Source of the DNA: Clavulina sp. PMI_390
Taxonomy: Eukaryota; Basidiomycota; Agaricomycetes; Cantharellales; Hydnaceae
DNA length: 64,000 bases
Assembly (NCBI GenBank): GCA_015039315.1
Contig: WIDE01000108.1
Coordinates: forward strand, 7,960 to 71,959
Direction: 5' to 3'
The notes under the pieces were generated by a model. That model was not told the DNA's origin. It saw only the letters and a list, made by a program, of their open reading frames with translations, and ran no database searches. The position numbers and the translations under genes are program-made. Position 1 is the stretch's first letter; every line of letters starts with the position of its first letter. Positions 36,301 to 47,473 of the stretch are shown in pieces.

Positions 36301-39077
36301 AACGCACGATCGAACGAAGCTTCATCCATGATTCGCTCTGCAACTCGTTTACAGAGCTCGGAATAAGAGCAGGCCCCAAGTGCCAAACCATGAATCGCCT
36401 CGCGCCGAACGATCTCGGGAAGCGGGACCTTCTCAGCACTAGCACGCTCAGATAAACAGCTGATGAGGACGAAGAGGAATTCCTCCACCATCATCAAAAG
36501 TTGGTTTCCTTCGTACATGGGGTGTGAAATGTTGCCTGAGAACCAGTCAAGCAACTGGAATCGGTCGAGGAGGGTGAGGAAGATGGCATGGGGATCAAGC
36601 AGGATAAAGGCTGTTTGGATGAGGTAGAGGTCTTGGTCATAGCAGAGCTCCCGCAACATATAATCACGATAGTGGAGCAACTGCCCACGGATCGCAAAAC
36701 CATTGCGGACCCAAAGACCTGAGCGAATTTGCGCAACCACAGCGAGGACTAGGTGACAAGTATCAGCGCCAAGACTTATTATAGATACGAAGCGATGAAC
36801 ATACCGCGAGTAGGAAACTCTATAGTTACCAACACATCCTCCTCCGTCATGACCTGAGCGAATATCTCTTTGAGGTGACTCGCCCCTAGAGGCTGAAGCC
36901 CCTCCGGCGTCAGTTTATCAACATGTTTGAGCAGCTCGGCCAACAGCCAGTGCTCTGAATGATGGAACGAGACCCATCCTGACATGACATCAAACTTGAC
37001 AATGTCATTCGGGACGCCAGCAAAGGTTTTCTGCGTGAACACGATACGTTCGTATTTCGAGTCATCCAGCCCTAGCTGGGAGAGCGAACAGGTCCGGACG
37101 ATATCCTGCGCGACGATCGTCAGCGCGTTACAGAGCATGATCGGACTGGCACGTTCGAATGCCTCTGCGTACGCCTTCACGACGCGGCTAAGGCTAAGCG
37201 TCACGTTGAAAACGCTAATCCACGCTTCTTGCTCGTACTCCACGTGGGTGGTCGCCATGCGTCGATTGGGGTTCACACCCATGAAAAGTCGGCATGTTCG
37301 CAGGAAGGCAGAGATGTACTGATCATCCGAGGCTATAAGATCCTGCACGGAGGGGTTGGAACATATGTACCGTAGATCAGAAAACATGGGCATGAAGCGT
37401 TTGCTTTTGAAGGGGAGTGAGTCCACATTGACGAGGGAGAGGCTGGCTTTGGGGAAGGGCTCGACGACTTTGTCTTTGATCTGATCTGAGAAGAATGCGA
37501 TGATGAGATTGTGGAGGCGGTCGATGATCCCGTCATACTTGACAAGATGTGCGGCGATGGAGGGGACAGTGAACAGTTGGAGAGCGAAGTATTTGACAGA
37601 GTTTTCTGCCTCTCGGTCCACAAGGAGGTACGAATCCATAAGACGGTTATAGACACTCGAGAATCGGATGGCTGTAGTATGATACGATTGAGTCTTGGCA
37701 CCATACAGCCGAATGTGATTGTGACGAGCGTACCCATTTTGATCTTATAATCGTGGTTTAGACTAAGCATAGTAATATAGAGATCCTTCAACCTGAACCT
37801 TGGCCTCTTCCATAAGCGCGTATGGTAGTAGAACATCCATTCGAGCTTTGAAGGGTTCACGTTTGGGAGTCTATTCATCGCTGCTAGCGCTCCATCCTTG
37901 TTTCGAGCGCAGAACAAACGGTCAGCGACAAGCTCTCGCAAGGTAGTACCGTCATTGCCATAGATGAACGACCGCATGAGGTCCACGAGCCATTCGATGA
38001 GCACTGCGGCAATTTGCTCGTAGAATGTTTCCTGCGCTCGCCGAACGGTGACGCCGAGGTCAATCTGCGACAGTCGCTTGGTGACGTACATGACACGGGC
38101 GATGTCGTGTGAAGTCCATATAACAGCTCTACCCTGAGTAAGTATTCATTGGTTCAGTTGCTGGTTCATTTATTTAGAACGATCTATCAGACTTGCCTCA
38201 CTATCAATGCTTTCCGCCACGGCCATTGCATCATGTGGTGTCAGCCCTTTGAGCTCCATAAGTTGGGCCGCAACCTCGCTGAATGAGTGCTTTTCGTCAT
38301 TCCATAACACAACCGCCAAGGGCCCACCCCTTCCTTCGACGAGCCGTCCAAGCTCTGCTTCGTCTTTAGGTGGCACAGTCTCTTCAGGAGATTCATCGAG
38401 GGCATCGAGAATGAAGTCGATAACACAGTCAAGCGTGCGGGTCATGGATTCGCGCAGTTCGTTGGGAATCATCCGATCACTCCTGCGAGGCTCTATGTTG
38501 CGAGGGTGATAGACACAGCCATAGTGCTGCTTCCAAGCCTCGGCGTCACCACAGTCGCAACATCCTCCGGGTTGCACAGCGAGGTAGAATGAGACGTTGT
38601 GGCCTTCGTGTTCAGATCCATTGAAGCATCGAGAACAAAGAACACAGGAGTCATCAAGAGCACAGTCTCTTGAGGTGGGCAGTCCCATGAGTCAATACCT
38701 TATTTGATCGCACCACAAACAAACATTGTTCAAACAATCACTCACTTGCACTTGTAGCAGCAATCGCCCTTACGGAAGATGTGCCCGCACGGCAAGCCGG
38801 GTATGTCAGCACCATACTGTGGGTCGGTCTCCGCCTGGTGATGAGAGAGTAGATGACCAGTCTTGAGCTCCTCACTCGTAAAGCAGTGCATATGGTTCCC
38901 CCAGAAGGTCTTATAGACGTTCGTAAGTATCTCATCACGAGTATCATGGGTCCACTCGAACTCTTGTATGTCGGGTAGGGCATGTAGATATGATGTGAGT
39001 ATCTCAACATTTTGTCGGACGAGCATGTGGCTCGCTGAGGCGCTGACGCCGGCACTTAGGCGCGGTGCCCAGGCCAT
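33380..39077 (-). CDS. UBR1: E3 ubiquitin-protein ligase UBR1 (N-recognin)
   Basis: Recognises proteins with destabilising N-terminal residues and ubiquitinates them with an E2 of the Rad6 type. Exon 1 (from 39077) ends with LPCGHIFRKGDCCYKCK, and exon 2 continues the UBR zinc box DCALDDSCVLCSRCF, SEHEGHNVSFYL and GGCCDCGDAEAWK. Next come IDLGVTVRRAQETFYEQIAA and a long helical middle. The RING-type region starts CIVCQEKLDSTKSFG and contains FCGHFMHVECFNGY and EYVCPLCKSLGN. The Cys/His-rich C-terminal (UAIN-like) domain ends in a spliced last exon 33515-33380 giving RLEELRRMWLNHGIPTFIAR. Without that exon the frame would run to 33549. At least six exons. The intron 38196-38134 is GC-AG. Divergent from TRAPPC6. 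Confidence 0.92.
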
Positions 39078-39317
39078 GATGGATGTGAAATGTGGCCTGA
39101 GGCGGCAGTGATGGCCACGAACGGCGGTAAAGAGGAGGCGCGTCGATCGATGTGACTGTCACGGCCAAATATTATGTCCTCACGTGCCTCCCAGAACCCG
39201 TCTACGACCTCTCTCCCTCAGGGCTTCACTGATGTGCGTTGGGATGTCCTAATAACGTAACTCTCTGGATAATTCAGCTTTCTAATCTCCTCCAACCATT
39301 CTTGAATGACAATGTAG
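39078..39317. promoter_or_regulatory. Shared upstream region of UBR1 and TRAPPC6
   Basis: About 240 bp separate the UBR1 start from the first recognised TRAPPC6 exon, and the missing first exon of TRAPPC6 must lie in or near it. A bidirectional promoter is inferred from spacing. No specific elements were identified. Confidence 0.4.
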
Positions 39318-40257
39318 CTCGATGGCCCTCGCAAAGTTGATGCTGCTGCTCTTGACTTCCTCATGATCGAGATGACTCGAACCCTCAAACACTCATCGGA
39401 AGTTGCCACTAAGCGCCACAAAGAACGAGAAGCCAAGCTCATCGAACACGGGCTACTCCCACCAGCACCACCTCGGAAAGACCTCAGCAATGTGCGCGAT
39501 TCTATCCAGTCGAACACTAGTGTTGGGTCTGCAGGGCGATCGACATCGGGTGGCGTCGCAGGAGCATCCAAGAGTGTACTCTCCGACAATGAAGAAGCCG
39601 TGAGACAGCGGCTGGAGGCTATGGGGGCTATTGTTGGCGCCAACCTTGCTGAACGGTGCTGTCTGATTCGTTGATTTCAACACGAGACCCTCACTCAGAT
39701 ACTCCATTAGATTATCCCGGTCACGAACTGTCCGATTTGCGGAAACCCTTGATATCGTCAAGTTTCTGTGCAAGGATGTCTGGACGGCGATCTGGGATAA
39801 ACCAGTAGACAATCTTCGTACGAACCATCGGGTATATCCATTAACATTCTGTATTGCTTGCAATGCATAACTCATAGCGCTATAAACCCTTCGTCTAATC
39901 GTAGGGTGTCTATGTGCTACAAGACAACTCGTTCAAGCCCCTGCTCCGAATATCCTCCCCTCAGGGTTCACCGGAGACCTTACGGCTCTCTCGAATGGTA
40001 CTTCCCTCCAATCCAATACATAAAATCTGTCTAATGGGTCCCCATAGTATCTCGCATACCCTGCAGGGCTCATTAAGGGCGCTCTCATGCGCCTGGGGCT
40101 CCCCGGTACGGTCGTCCCCGAAGTCACTACCCTACCCCAATGTAAGCTTTCATTTCTCAGTTATGAATTCTTCCTCCAAGCTCTCGATAAATTCTGATGT
40201 GATATATCAATGTCTATAGGTACTTTCCAAGTAAAACTCCCAAAGAGTACAGCGTGA
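39318..40257 (+). CDS. TRAPP complex subunit 6 (Trs33 homolog)
   Basis: Core subunit of the TRAPP tethering complex that activates Ypt1/Rab1 at the ER-Golgi interface. Five exons are seen: 39318-39656 (LDGPRKVDAAALDFLMIEMT..., then a Ser/Pro-rich fungal insertion and IVGANLAER), 39712-39831 (AETLDIVKFLCKDVWTAIWD, then NLRTNHR), 39905-39997 (GVYVLQDNSFKPLLRIS), 40048-40141 (YLAYPAGLIKGALMRLGLPG) and 40220-40257 (CTFQVKLPKSTA, stop). All junctions use GT-AG and keep phase. The first exon with the start codon is not resolved; the ATG at 39363 is in frame but lies inside the conserved domain. Fungal Trs33/TRAPPC6 proteins normally carry a short segment before it. Confidence 0.88.
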
Positions 40258-40691
40258 CAATGTTCACCTATGGCACCTCTGCTGAGCAGGGATCATCGCC
40301 GATGCTCCACGTTCAGCCCCGCTATACTTGAGTTAACCTAGTCTGCGACTTCTATGAGTTCAACTGTAGAACAGATAATGGCCTGAACTTTAGCAAAGCC
40401 GATAGACAAGTCTAGCTACTTGAATGACGTCAGCGCGCTGACGCTGAATAGGAGAAGTGGGATTTTCATCTCGACAGAGTAGTGCATACAGTCCGAAGAG
40501 TCGATCGTGCCAATTCAGTTCCTGGCTCTACTCGGGGCTGACGACGATTTTGGCGTAGAACCTCAGACGCCCAATGTGCGGCTGGCCAAAGAACCACCAA
40601 TAAGCCACACCGCGTCTCAGTTTCGCCTCGCCGAAAGCGAAACACCACCTAATTTTTCTCCTCCTTCTCGACTCGAGGTAGTAGGAGAAAC
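40258..40691. other. Intergenic, promoter side of the wax-synthase-like gene
   Basis: No gene supported. Small open frames on both strands near 40466-40716 show no recognisable features. Confidence 0.45.
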
Positions 40692-42003
40692 ATGAACTCC
40701 ACAATGGCAGCGCCATCTCCCTTCTTTCATGCAGCCTCTCGCTTCTTCCCTTCTCTTATTACCCCTACCTCCATCGTCCCCCCATCAAATATCGCCAGCA
40801 TCTGCATTTTGGTTGGCTCTTCGTTGCTGACCTATAAAGGAACTCTCCCTTCCCTCATCCGCGCTGCATTATTTCCTCCAGCGGCGTATTATGCGTACGA
40901 TGTCGCATTTGGTCCCCACGAGGCCACCCGCGCTGTGTCGACTGGCTTGACACTCATGGGCCTGATGTATATCATGAAAGCATTTGATATCTGTATCATC
41001 TCCTTCCTCGATAAGGAGCCTCCTCATTGGGTGAAGGATGGCAAGCCAGTCCCACTCCCGACTACTTTGACGGGAAGGCTTCTCTACGGATTTGACATGG
41101 TGAGTCTATTTTGCATTGTCCCCCTCGAACAGACTAAGATGACCAATTGCATCCCTCCAGCTCTCGTCCACTCGTGGCACCAGCTGGTTCCCTGGGTACA
41201 GCTGGAACTGGGCCCCGAAGTACATTTCGGCCTACCGCACTCCCCCGCGGTCCCGCATCACGACCGTCTTGATGCGCATTTTCTCGCTAGCGGTACAATA
41301 TATTGCCATTGATGCCTTCGATGCGATCGCGCACAGTGAAACATGGGAACAGCCCGTCCTATCTCTCCCCTTTCCCAAACAAATACTCTTCTCGTTGTGC
41401 ATCTGCGTCACGACGTACCTGACAATCACCATCCCCGAAACGATTTATTCCACCACGTTCATTGCACTCGGATCGAACCCAGATACCTGGCCCCCTATCT
41501 TCAATCGCCCATTCGCTGCTTCCTCCCTGCAAGACTTCTGGTCGAACAAGTGGCATCACATCTTCAAGCGGGCCTTCGATCGGCTTTCCCTCCTTCCCAT
41601 GCTGCTAGTCCCGCGCTCAGTCCCTCTTTCCGCGCGCCGTGTCCTCAGGGCCCTCATTATCTTCGGGTTCTCAGCAGCATTCCACCTCGTGCTCGTCGAG
41701 CGCATGTTTGGTGCAAAATCCCTCGGGAAAGTATGGCAGTTCGTCGACTCGTCAACGCTACTCTTCTTCCTCCTTCAGCCCCTGGGCTTGCTGATCGAGC
41801 GTGCTGTGCTCGTTCCACTTGCGAGTCCCCTGCCGAATGCAGCTCGTATTTGGGTAACGAGGCTGTGGGCTTGGGGATGGCTACTCTGGACTGGGAGGTA
41901 TTGGGCCGATGCGTGGGCTAGGGCTGGGATGTGGGGCGCTGATGAGGGGTATGTTGGGTGGAGCCCCGTACGTGGGCTTTTGTATGGACAGTGGATTGTT
42001 TGA
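40692..42003 (+). CDS. Wax synthase-like membrane acyltransferase
   Basis: Two exons, 40692-41099 and 41161-42003, with a 61 bp phase-0 intron (GTGAGT...CTCCAG), 416 residues. Hydrophobic throughout with several predicted membrane spans: ASICILVGSSLLTYKG, PVLSLPFPKQILFSLCICV, VLRALIIFGFSAAFHLVLVE and TLLFFLLQPLGLLI. The motif DFWSNKWHHIFKR followed by FSAAFHL matches the wax-synthase/MBOAT-like family of fungi, in which the conserved His is the presumed catalytic residue. Members esterify fatty alcohols or acylate terpenoids; no biosynthetic cluster surrounds this gene, so the substrate is open. A decayed relative lies at 20075-20486. Confidence 0.82.
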
Positions 42004-42678
42004 GTAGATGGCTAGGAAGCTGGCATGATGTACATTCCGGAGCCTGTGACCAGGCCAGAGATTCTGTTGTTGTTTGACCTACAGATTTCACAACATGGTG
42101 CCTGGCAGAATCAGTATCTACACAAGCCAAAACGTCGTACCTGCGGATGAGCGACAGCTCTTAAGAATCATTCCAAGTTCAGGCCAAAATGTTGCCGACA
42201 GCCGTGGTGGGACCAAGAGACCAGGGCTATAGCGTCTAACTTCTCTACCGAATTCGTTCTCCTATCCATCTACGCTTGGTCCTATGGCCCTAAGCTTATG
42301 AGAGGAGACTGGCCCGAAAGTTAACGTTAGAAGAGATAATAGGCCAATGCGCACGTTTCGTAGGGCCACCTCCTAATCCTTGAAATGGTATATAAGACTC
42401 CAATTTCTACCTAGAAATTTGACAGGTCGACACCAACCATAGCGCCGCTTCCGGTCACCAGCGGACCTTATTGAGCGTTCAAGCAACTTGCTGAAGCTAT
42501 CGGAGCAAGCGCGTCGACGTATCTAGGCAGAACGCTCATACTTTGGATTGCTAGTCGTACGTCTATCGAAGCACTCTTTGATTTCATGTGCTGAAAATTA
42601 CGCTAGATTTGAAGTTTCAAGTCCACTACTTGTTGTCAGACAAACCCAGAGCTTCTTGAGGACCTTCTCTTCGTTCTC
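42004..42678. other. Intergenic; faint F-box 5' remnant near 42555-42600
   Basis: Just upstream of the next gene, a plus-strand frame gives EALFDFM followed by stop codons. This resembles the segment RSLFDHARKNEEY found upstream of the F-box in the copy at 48400-50530. It suggests that the normal 5' part of the downstream gene has decayed. Confidence 0.4.
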
Positions 42679-44130
42679 ATGGCGCAAGAACACAGACTTG
42701 ACCCACTTGACCCTCTTCGGCCCAGCTTCCGCGCCAATGATGACGTGATGTCCTACATTCTAGAGCTATGCACCTCGTTTTGGGATGGCCCTTCGATTCG
42801 TCTCATTCCAGACTTCCAACCCCTACCATCATCACGGTCATTCCTCAGTATGAACTTGGTATGTCGGTGGTTTCGGGCAGTCGCCATACTGACTCCAAGG
42901 TGCTGGAAGGAAATCATTATCTATATTACGGATGAATTTATGACTTCTCCAAACCTACTCAAGACCCTGCTCCAGCGCTCTGGAGCCCTTTTTTTCAACC
43001 TGAGCATTTACGTGGACACTAAGAAGTTTAATCGCACCCAGGTTGGTCGACACTTAGTAATTATGAGCTCACATGTCGATCGTTGCTCCCGAATTGAATT
43101 TCATACTGGAGAGCAGGAAATTCTGGCCGACGAAATCACAGAGGCTATCCAAGGCTTTGCCTTGCCTTGCACTGCTCTTCGTAGTGTGAGACTAGCAGCT
43201 CGAACTAATGGCGGGCTCCGGCGCACCCAAGGCGAAATGGGTGATCCATGGCCTCGAGTGAACTTGACGGCATTCTGGGGTCAGTCTTCTGGTCAGATTG
43301 AATGCGTGGAAATCGACTTTGTTTCATCGCGAGTGATCCTGCGACCGCAAGGCACGGTCGGCAATCTTCAACTGCCCGTAAAGCTGCGACAATTGCGGAT
43401 CTACGAAGGTCTTGAGAAGGATGTGGCCATTAAAATTGCACGTCAATGCCCAAGCCTTGAATTGTTCGAATTGTATATTCAAGAGGAGCGTTTATCAGAA
43501 GAAGAATTAAACAAGCCGCTCCATTTTTCATTCCTCAAAACCTTCCAGCTGCGCGCAGAAGCACTGCTGGGAGGGTTTCCCAAATTGGAAGCCGCCGCAT
43601 GCGAAAATCTTTGCCTAGGCCGCCTGGAAACTACGCATGCTGATGACTGGCTCTTTGGGTCTGACGGAACAGACAGGATGAAGTTCCCTGTTCTTAAACG
43701 ACTGTCATTTGTCAATGTGAATGAATGTCCAGCCGGCCTCGTGGATTTCTTATCACACCATCCCACCCTCGAAGAGATTTTGATTCGTGGTCCTATGTTC
43801 GGTGATGATGAGGGCTCGAACGAAGATGAACCCCCCATGGGATGCGCGATTTTTGATCGTCTTGCTACCGTATCCACCATGCTCGATATCCGCGACCCAT
43901 TCCTTCCCAGTTTGCAGACTCTGTGGTACGAAATGGACCCAGATTTCTGGAGAGAAGGGAGGAGAGCTGAAATTGCCAAATCTCTTCGTCAACTTCTTAC
44001 CAGTCCTTTCAAGACTCCTATCAGGGTATTGATTGAAGGAAAGATTCCACGAGAGCTCATCGAGCTAGCTAATGAATTCCAAGAACGGTTCTACCCGCTG
44101 AATAGTCTCCCACCTGAATGGGCAAGATGA
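42679..44130 (+). CDS. F-box/leucine-rich protein, second subfamily
   Basis: Open frame of 483 residues related to the array proteins at 3.6-12.3 kb: DDVMSYILELCTSFW replaces the F-box core, then LVCRWFRAVAILTPRCWKEI, FFNLSIYVDTKKF, FPVLKRLSFVNVNECPAG, LSHHPTLEEILIRG and a tail LPPEWAR. The first half of the F-box is weak, and the N-terminal helical exon of the relatives is absent or decayed upstream. The protein may therefore be 5'-truncated, starting at a secondary ATG. Two pseudogenes downstream (45762-47470, 48400-50530) belong to this same subfamily. It may still be expressed; an SCF role is uncertain given the weak F-box. Confidence 0.7.
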   Translation: MAQEHRLDPLDPLRPSFRANDDVMSYILELCTSFWDGPSIRLIPDFQPLPSSRSFLSMNLVCRWFRAVAILTPRCWKEIIIYITDEFMTSPNLLKTLLQRSGALFFNLSIYVDTKKFNRTQVGRHLVIMSSHVDRCSRIEFHTGEQEILADEITEAIQGFALPCTALRSVRLAARTNGGLRRTQGEMGDPWPRVNLTAFWGQSSGQIECVEIDFVSSRVILRPQGTVGNLQLPVKLRQLRIYEGLEKDVAIKIARQCPSLELFELYIQEERLSEEELNKPLHFSFLKTFQLRAEALLGGFPKLEAAACENLCLGRLETTHADDWLFGSDGTDRMKFPVLKRLSFVNVNECPAGLVDFLSHHPTLEEILIRGPMFGDDEGSNEDEPPMGCAIFDRLATVSTMLDIRDPFLPSLQTLWYEMDPDFWREGRRAEIAKSLRQLLTSPFKTPIRVLIEGKIPRELIELANEFQERFYPLNSLPPEWAR

Positions 44131-44537
44131 ATATCCGTTAGTCAAACCCTGAGACATTTTTTTGCACAAATCTACCAACTTCATCATTGCATATTAATCG
44201 GGCGATTCTATTTGCCAACCCGGGGAGGTTGTCACCCTCCCCCCCCCTTCTCTAGTGTCACAAATTTCTGTAAATCATTAGATACGACATAAATCAAATA
44301 TTTTGCAGGGAGAATCAGACGCTGTTACCGCTGCCCACTCTGATCCCCCCCCTCCCCCAAGAAGGGCTGCTTTGCGGAGAAGGGACCCGTCCGTGACGGC
44401 CGAGCTGGAGTTAATGTGAGAAGCGTTGATTAAACATTAAATTACATAGTAGGTACTAGACTATCAATCATAAGCTACCGTGAGAGAGTTAACAAAGCAG
44501 CCTGGAGACTGCAAGATGTACAAGGGGGCGGGAAGTA
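44131..44537. other. Intergenic, C-rich tracts
   Basis: Contains runs of cytosine near 44237-44250 and 44345-44360. No gene. Ends at the inverted-repeat element. Confidence 0.5.
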
Positions 44538-45206
44538 CAGCTGGTTGCAAAACTGATGGCAGGGTGACTTCCCGATGAGCCCCGCATAGGCCCCACCAGG
44601 TAAGGATCCGCCAGCATTTACCTGGTTACACCCGAGCGTCGAGCGCCCCATCTGAGAGGCTTCTCCGCTGCCTACTGGGCGCTGCTCATCGTCCCGCCGC
44701 TCGTCGACGCCGTCNNNNNNNNNNNNNNNNNNNNNNNNNNNNNNNNNNNNNNNNNNNNNNNNNNNNNNNNNNNNNNNNNNNNNNNNNNNNNNNNNNNNNN
44801 NNNNNNNNNNNNNNNNNNNNNNNNNNNNNNNNNNNNNNNNNNNNNNNNNNNNNNNNNNNNNNNNNNNNNNNNNNNNNNNNNNNNNNNNNNNNNNNNNNNN
44901 NNNNNNNNNNNNNNNNNNNNNNNNNNNNNNNNNNNNNNNNNNNNNNNNNNNNNNNNNNNNNNNNNNNNNNNNNNNNNNNNNNNNNNNNNNNNNNNNNNNN
45001 NNNNNNNNNNNNNNNNNNNNNNNNNNNNNGACGGCGTCGACGAGCGGCGGGACGATGAGCAGCGCCCAGTAGGCAGCGGAGAAGCCTCTCAGATGGGGCG
45101 CTCGACGCTCGGGTGTAACCAGGTAAATGCTGGCGGATCCTTACCTGGTGGGGCCTATGTGGGGCTCATCGGAAAGTCACCCTGCCATCAGTTTTGCAAC
45201 CAGCTG
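44538..45206. mobile_element. Element with 177 bp inverted repeats around an assembly gap
   Basis: Left arm 44538-44714 and right arm 45030-45206 are reverse complements over the full 177 bp with only two mismatches seen, both transitions. The arms begin CAGCTGGTTGCAAAACTG and are flanked by TA on both sides, which fits a Tc1/mariner-type target duplication. The centre is unsequenced (315 N). It may be a miniature element with long inverted repeats, a larger transposon whose core is missing, or in part an assembly artefact at a palindrome. Confidence 0.65.
44715..45029. other. Assembly gap (315 N)
   Basis: Run of N lying exactly between the two inverted arms. The true length is unknown. Confidence 0.99.
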
Positions 45207-45761
45207 TAAGTGAGTGGAGTGTTCGGTGTTCGCTGGTGGGGTTCCAGCTCGAACTGGCGACGTTCGGGGCTTTACCGCACGCATTAGGAAATATTCTGCC
45301 CCGATTCTAGGTAATATAACCTGAACTGACTGACTGATATTACGATAGTACGCCTTAAGCGCCCCGTTACTAGGCTACAGTTCTTTAGTCTGACCAGCAC
45401 CATTGTCTAGTACACCACGTTTAGAACCGACTATATATTGGGTCAAACGTGCTTCGGACGAAGTGAGAGCAAGATTCCTTAGAGAATCGCTGAAGCAACA
45501 CGTTTAGTCAGCTCAATAGCTCAGCTATATTCTGCCATAGGCTCCAGCGGTTTGAGTTTCCCAGACCAGGCCAGGCCTGGAATCAGCGGTCGGACTCGAA
45601 AAAAACTCAGACCTCCGCCAGACCGAGGTCCTGCCAACGCTGCGGTAGGGGACCGGCGCTCGCCACCGCTGCCGACTCTTGCCAGTCAAGACCTTGTAAC
45701 TGCCAAAGTGTTGTTCCCGTCGAATTTCCATCCCTCAGTCTGCATTAACTAGGCAGATAAA
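45207..45761. other. Intergenic, nothing firm
   Basis: No gene supported. The stretch before 45762 should be the old promoter of the F-box pseudogene. Confidence 0.4.
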
Positions 45762-47470
45762 ATGGAACAAAAAAGCACGTCCCAAGGAGAGGAAAAAATT
45801 CAGACAAAATCCATCTTTGTTGATACTATTTGTGCGAACACTCCCGCAAACCAGTCTGGGCGCCAGCACCCTGTATTCTCTAGATCCCCTCAAAAGTATG
45901 TCCCGTCTGTTTCGTATTGGATTATTGTTCACAAAATCCTCTTGACAACAGTCTCGTGCTGTCGAGATCGCTCTTCAATGACGTCAAACGGAATGATCAG
46001 TACCTCGGCGAGCTGTTGCTCCCGCCGTAAACGGGAAACATGATTCCTACGCGATCGCTGCCTATCTTCATAACTCCCTACAGCCCATCTTCCGGATCCC
46101 TGTCGAAATCCTGCCATACATTCTAGAACTAGTCGTCGCATTCTCGGAGCAGCGGAGTATCGCAAACCTGGGCGAAACCCAAGCACCCTCCGTTATCGCG
46201 ATCTTTCGTGTCTATGAGTCTCTCATGCCAATGGGTCCACTGGGTCTCTATCAACACCGCGAGGTGCTGGAAAGACGTCATGATCTATTTTACGAGCAGG
46301 CATTCTACCTCTCCGACTGTTCTCGGCCAGACTCTCCAGCGTTCAAAGGGCCTGCTTTTCAATCTCGCCATTTATGTGCATGATATACATGCTGGTCACT
46401 CTAAGCTTTCTGAGCTTCTAAAATATATTGCACCCGCACATACACCGTTGTTGTCGAATCGACGTCTGCTCCGATGATCAGATTATGGGGCTATGCCGGA
46501 TCACTCGAGTTATTCGAGACCAGGGATGGGTTCTCTCCGCGCTTCAACATGTGAAGATTGTCGATCTCCCTTGTGGCCGGCGAGGAGGTCCGCATGGCAT
46601 CCAGCTCATTCCATTTTGGAATAAGTGGGACACTCTGATTGAATCTGCTGATATAATATTCAGGGTAGTGGAGAGTCCATTGAGCCACATCCCTCATCAG
46701 ACGATCTTCAACTTCCTCTCGGGCAGCTACGGCGCCTCCGAATCGAAGAAGGGCTATCCAAGGGCCTTGTCATCAGCATTGCCCGCCACTGTAATCATCT
46801 TGAACACTTTGAATGGTATTATCAGCGTGAAGAATGCTCGCTTGACGTCAAGCCGCTCAAGCTCCCCTGCCTCAAAACATTAAAATTAAGTGGAGAGCCA
46901 ATAGCTGGAGGGTTCCCCCACTGATTGCCCCAAAGTGTCAAAATCTCTGCCTTTACGGCTTCTGGAGTCAAGACCAGAACGACTGGCTCTTTCAGCCGAC
47001 TCAAGGAGTAGTGCATGAATTTCCATCTCTCAAGCGGTTATCATTCGCTCACACAAATGAGTACCCGAAAAACTTCATGGTTTCCTCTCACGACATCCTT
47101 CCCTTGAAGAAATTCTGATTCGTGATCCCAATTTTGTTGACAATACAGCTGTGCAGCACGAACTTGAGCTGCTTCATGGACTGGCCGGGACAATCACCAT
47201 GACTGAGTCGTCCACGTCGGGTAATTCTCCCCTTTCCTTCCTAATCTCCGTACTGTTTGACTCCAAGCAGGGCTATTAAGCTGGAAATCTCATCCTACTA
47301 TGATTGCCGCCGCATTGCAGTCACTTCTCACTCATCGTCCCACACTTTGCACCAAGTTGTTTCGGAGTATGAATGGCGCTCGGCCCTCTAATAAGATTAT
47401 TAAGCTAATCAATAGGCTGCCGGGGGGATTCTTTGTGTTCGACTACAACGCGCCAGCGTGGACCAAATGA
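45762..47470 (+). pseudogene. F-box/leucine-rich pseudogene A
   Basis: The family layout is still visible. There is an ATG exon 45762-45894 with an intron to about 45950, then LVLSRSLFNDVKRNDQYLGE, the F-box SLQPIFRIPVEILPYILELV, RCWKDVMIYFTSRHSTSPTV, LLFNLAIYVHD, HRCCRIDVCSDDQIMG, LIPFWNKW, FPSLKRLSFAHTNEYPKN and a PAWTK-like end. These blocks lie in different frames: an in-frame stop occurs after GELLLPP (about 46030), and frameshifts occur near 46205, 46440, 46700 and 47080. It is non-functional as a full-length protein. Closest intact relative in the window is 42679-44130. Confidence 0.82.
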
Positions 47471-47473
47471 AAA

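Noticed and set aside
41343..41921. 192-codon plus-strand ORF
   Set aside because: Alternative frame of exon 2 of the wax-synthase-like gene; Arg/Ser/Pro-rich and without membrane spans.
45231..45330. tRNA-derived SINE-like B box around TTCCAGCTCGAACTGG
   Set aside because: No matching A box, poly-A tail or target duplication found.
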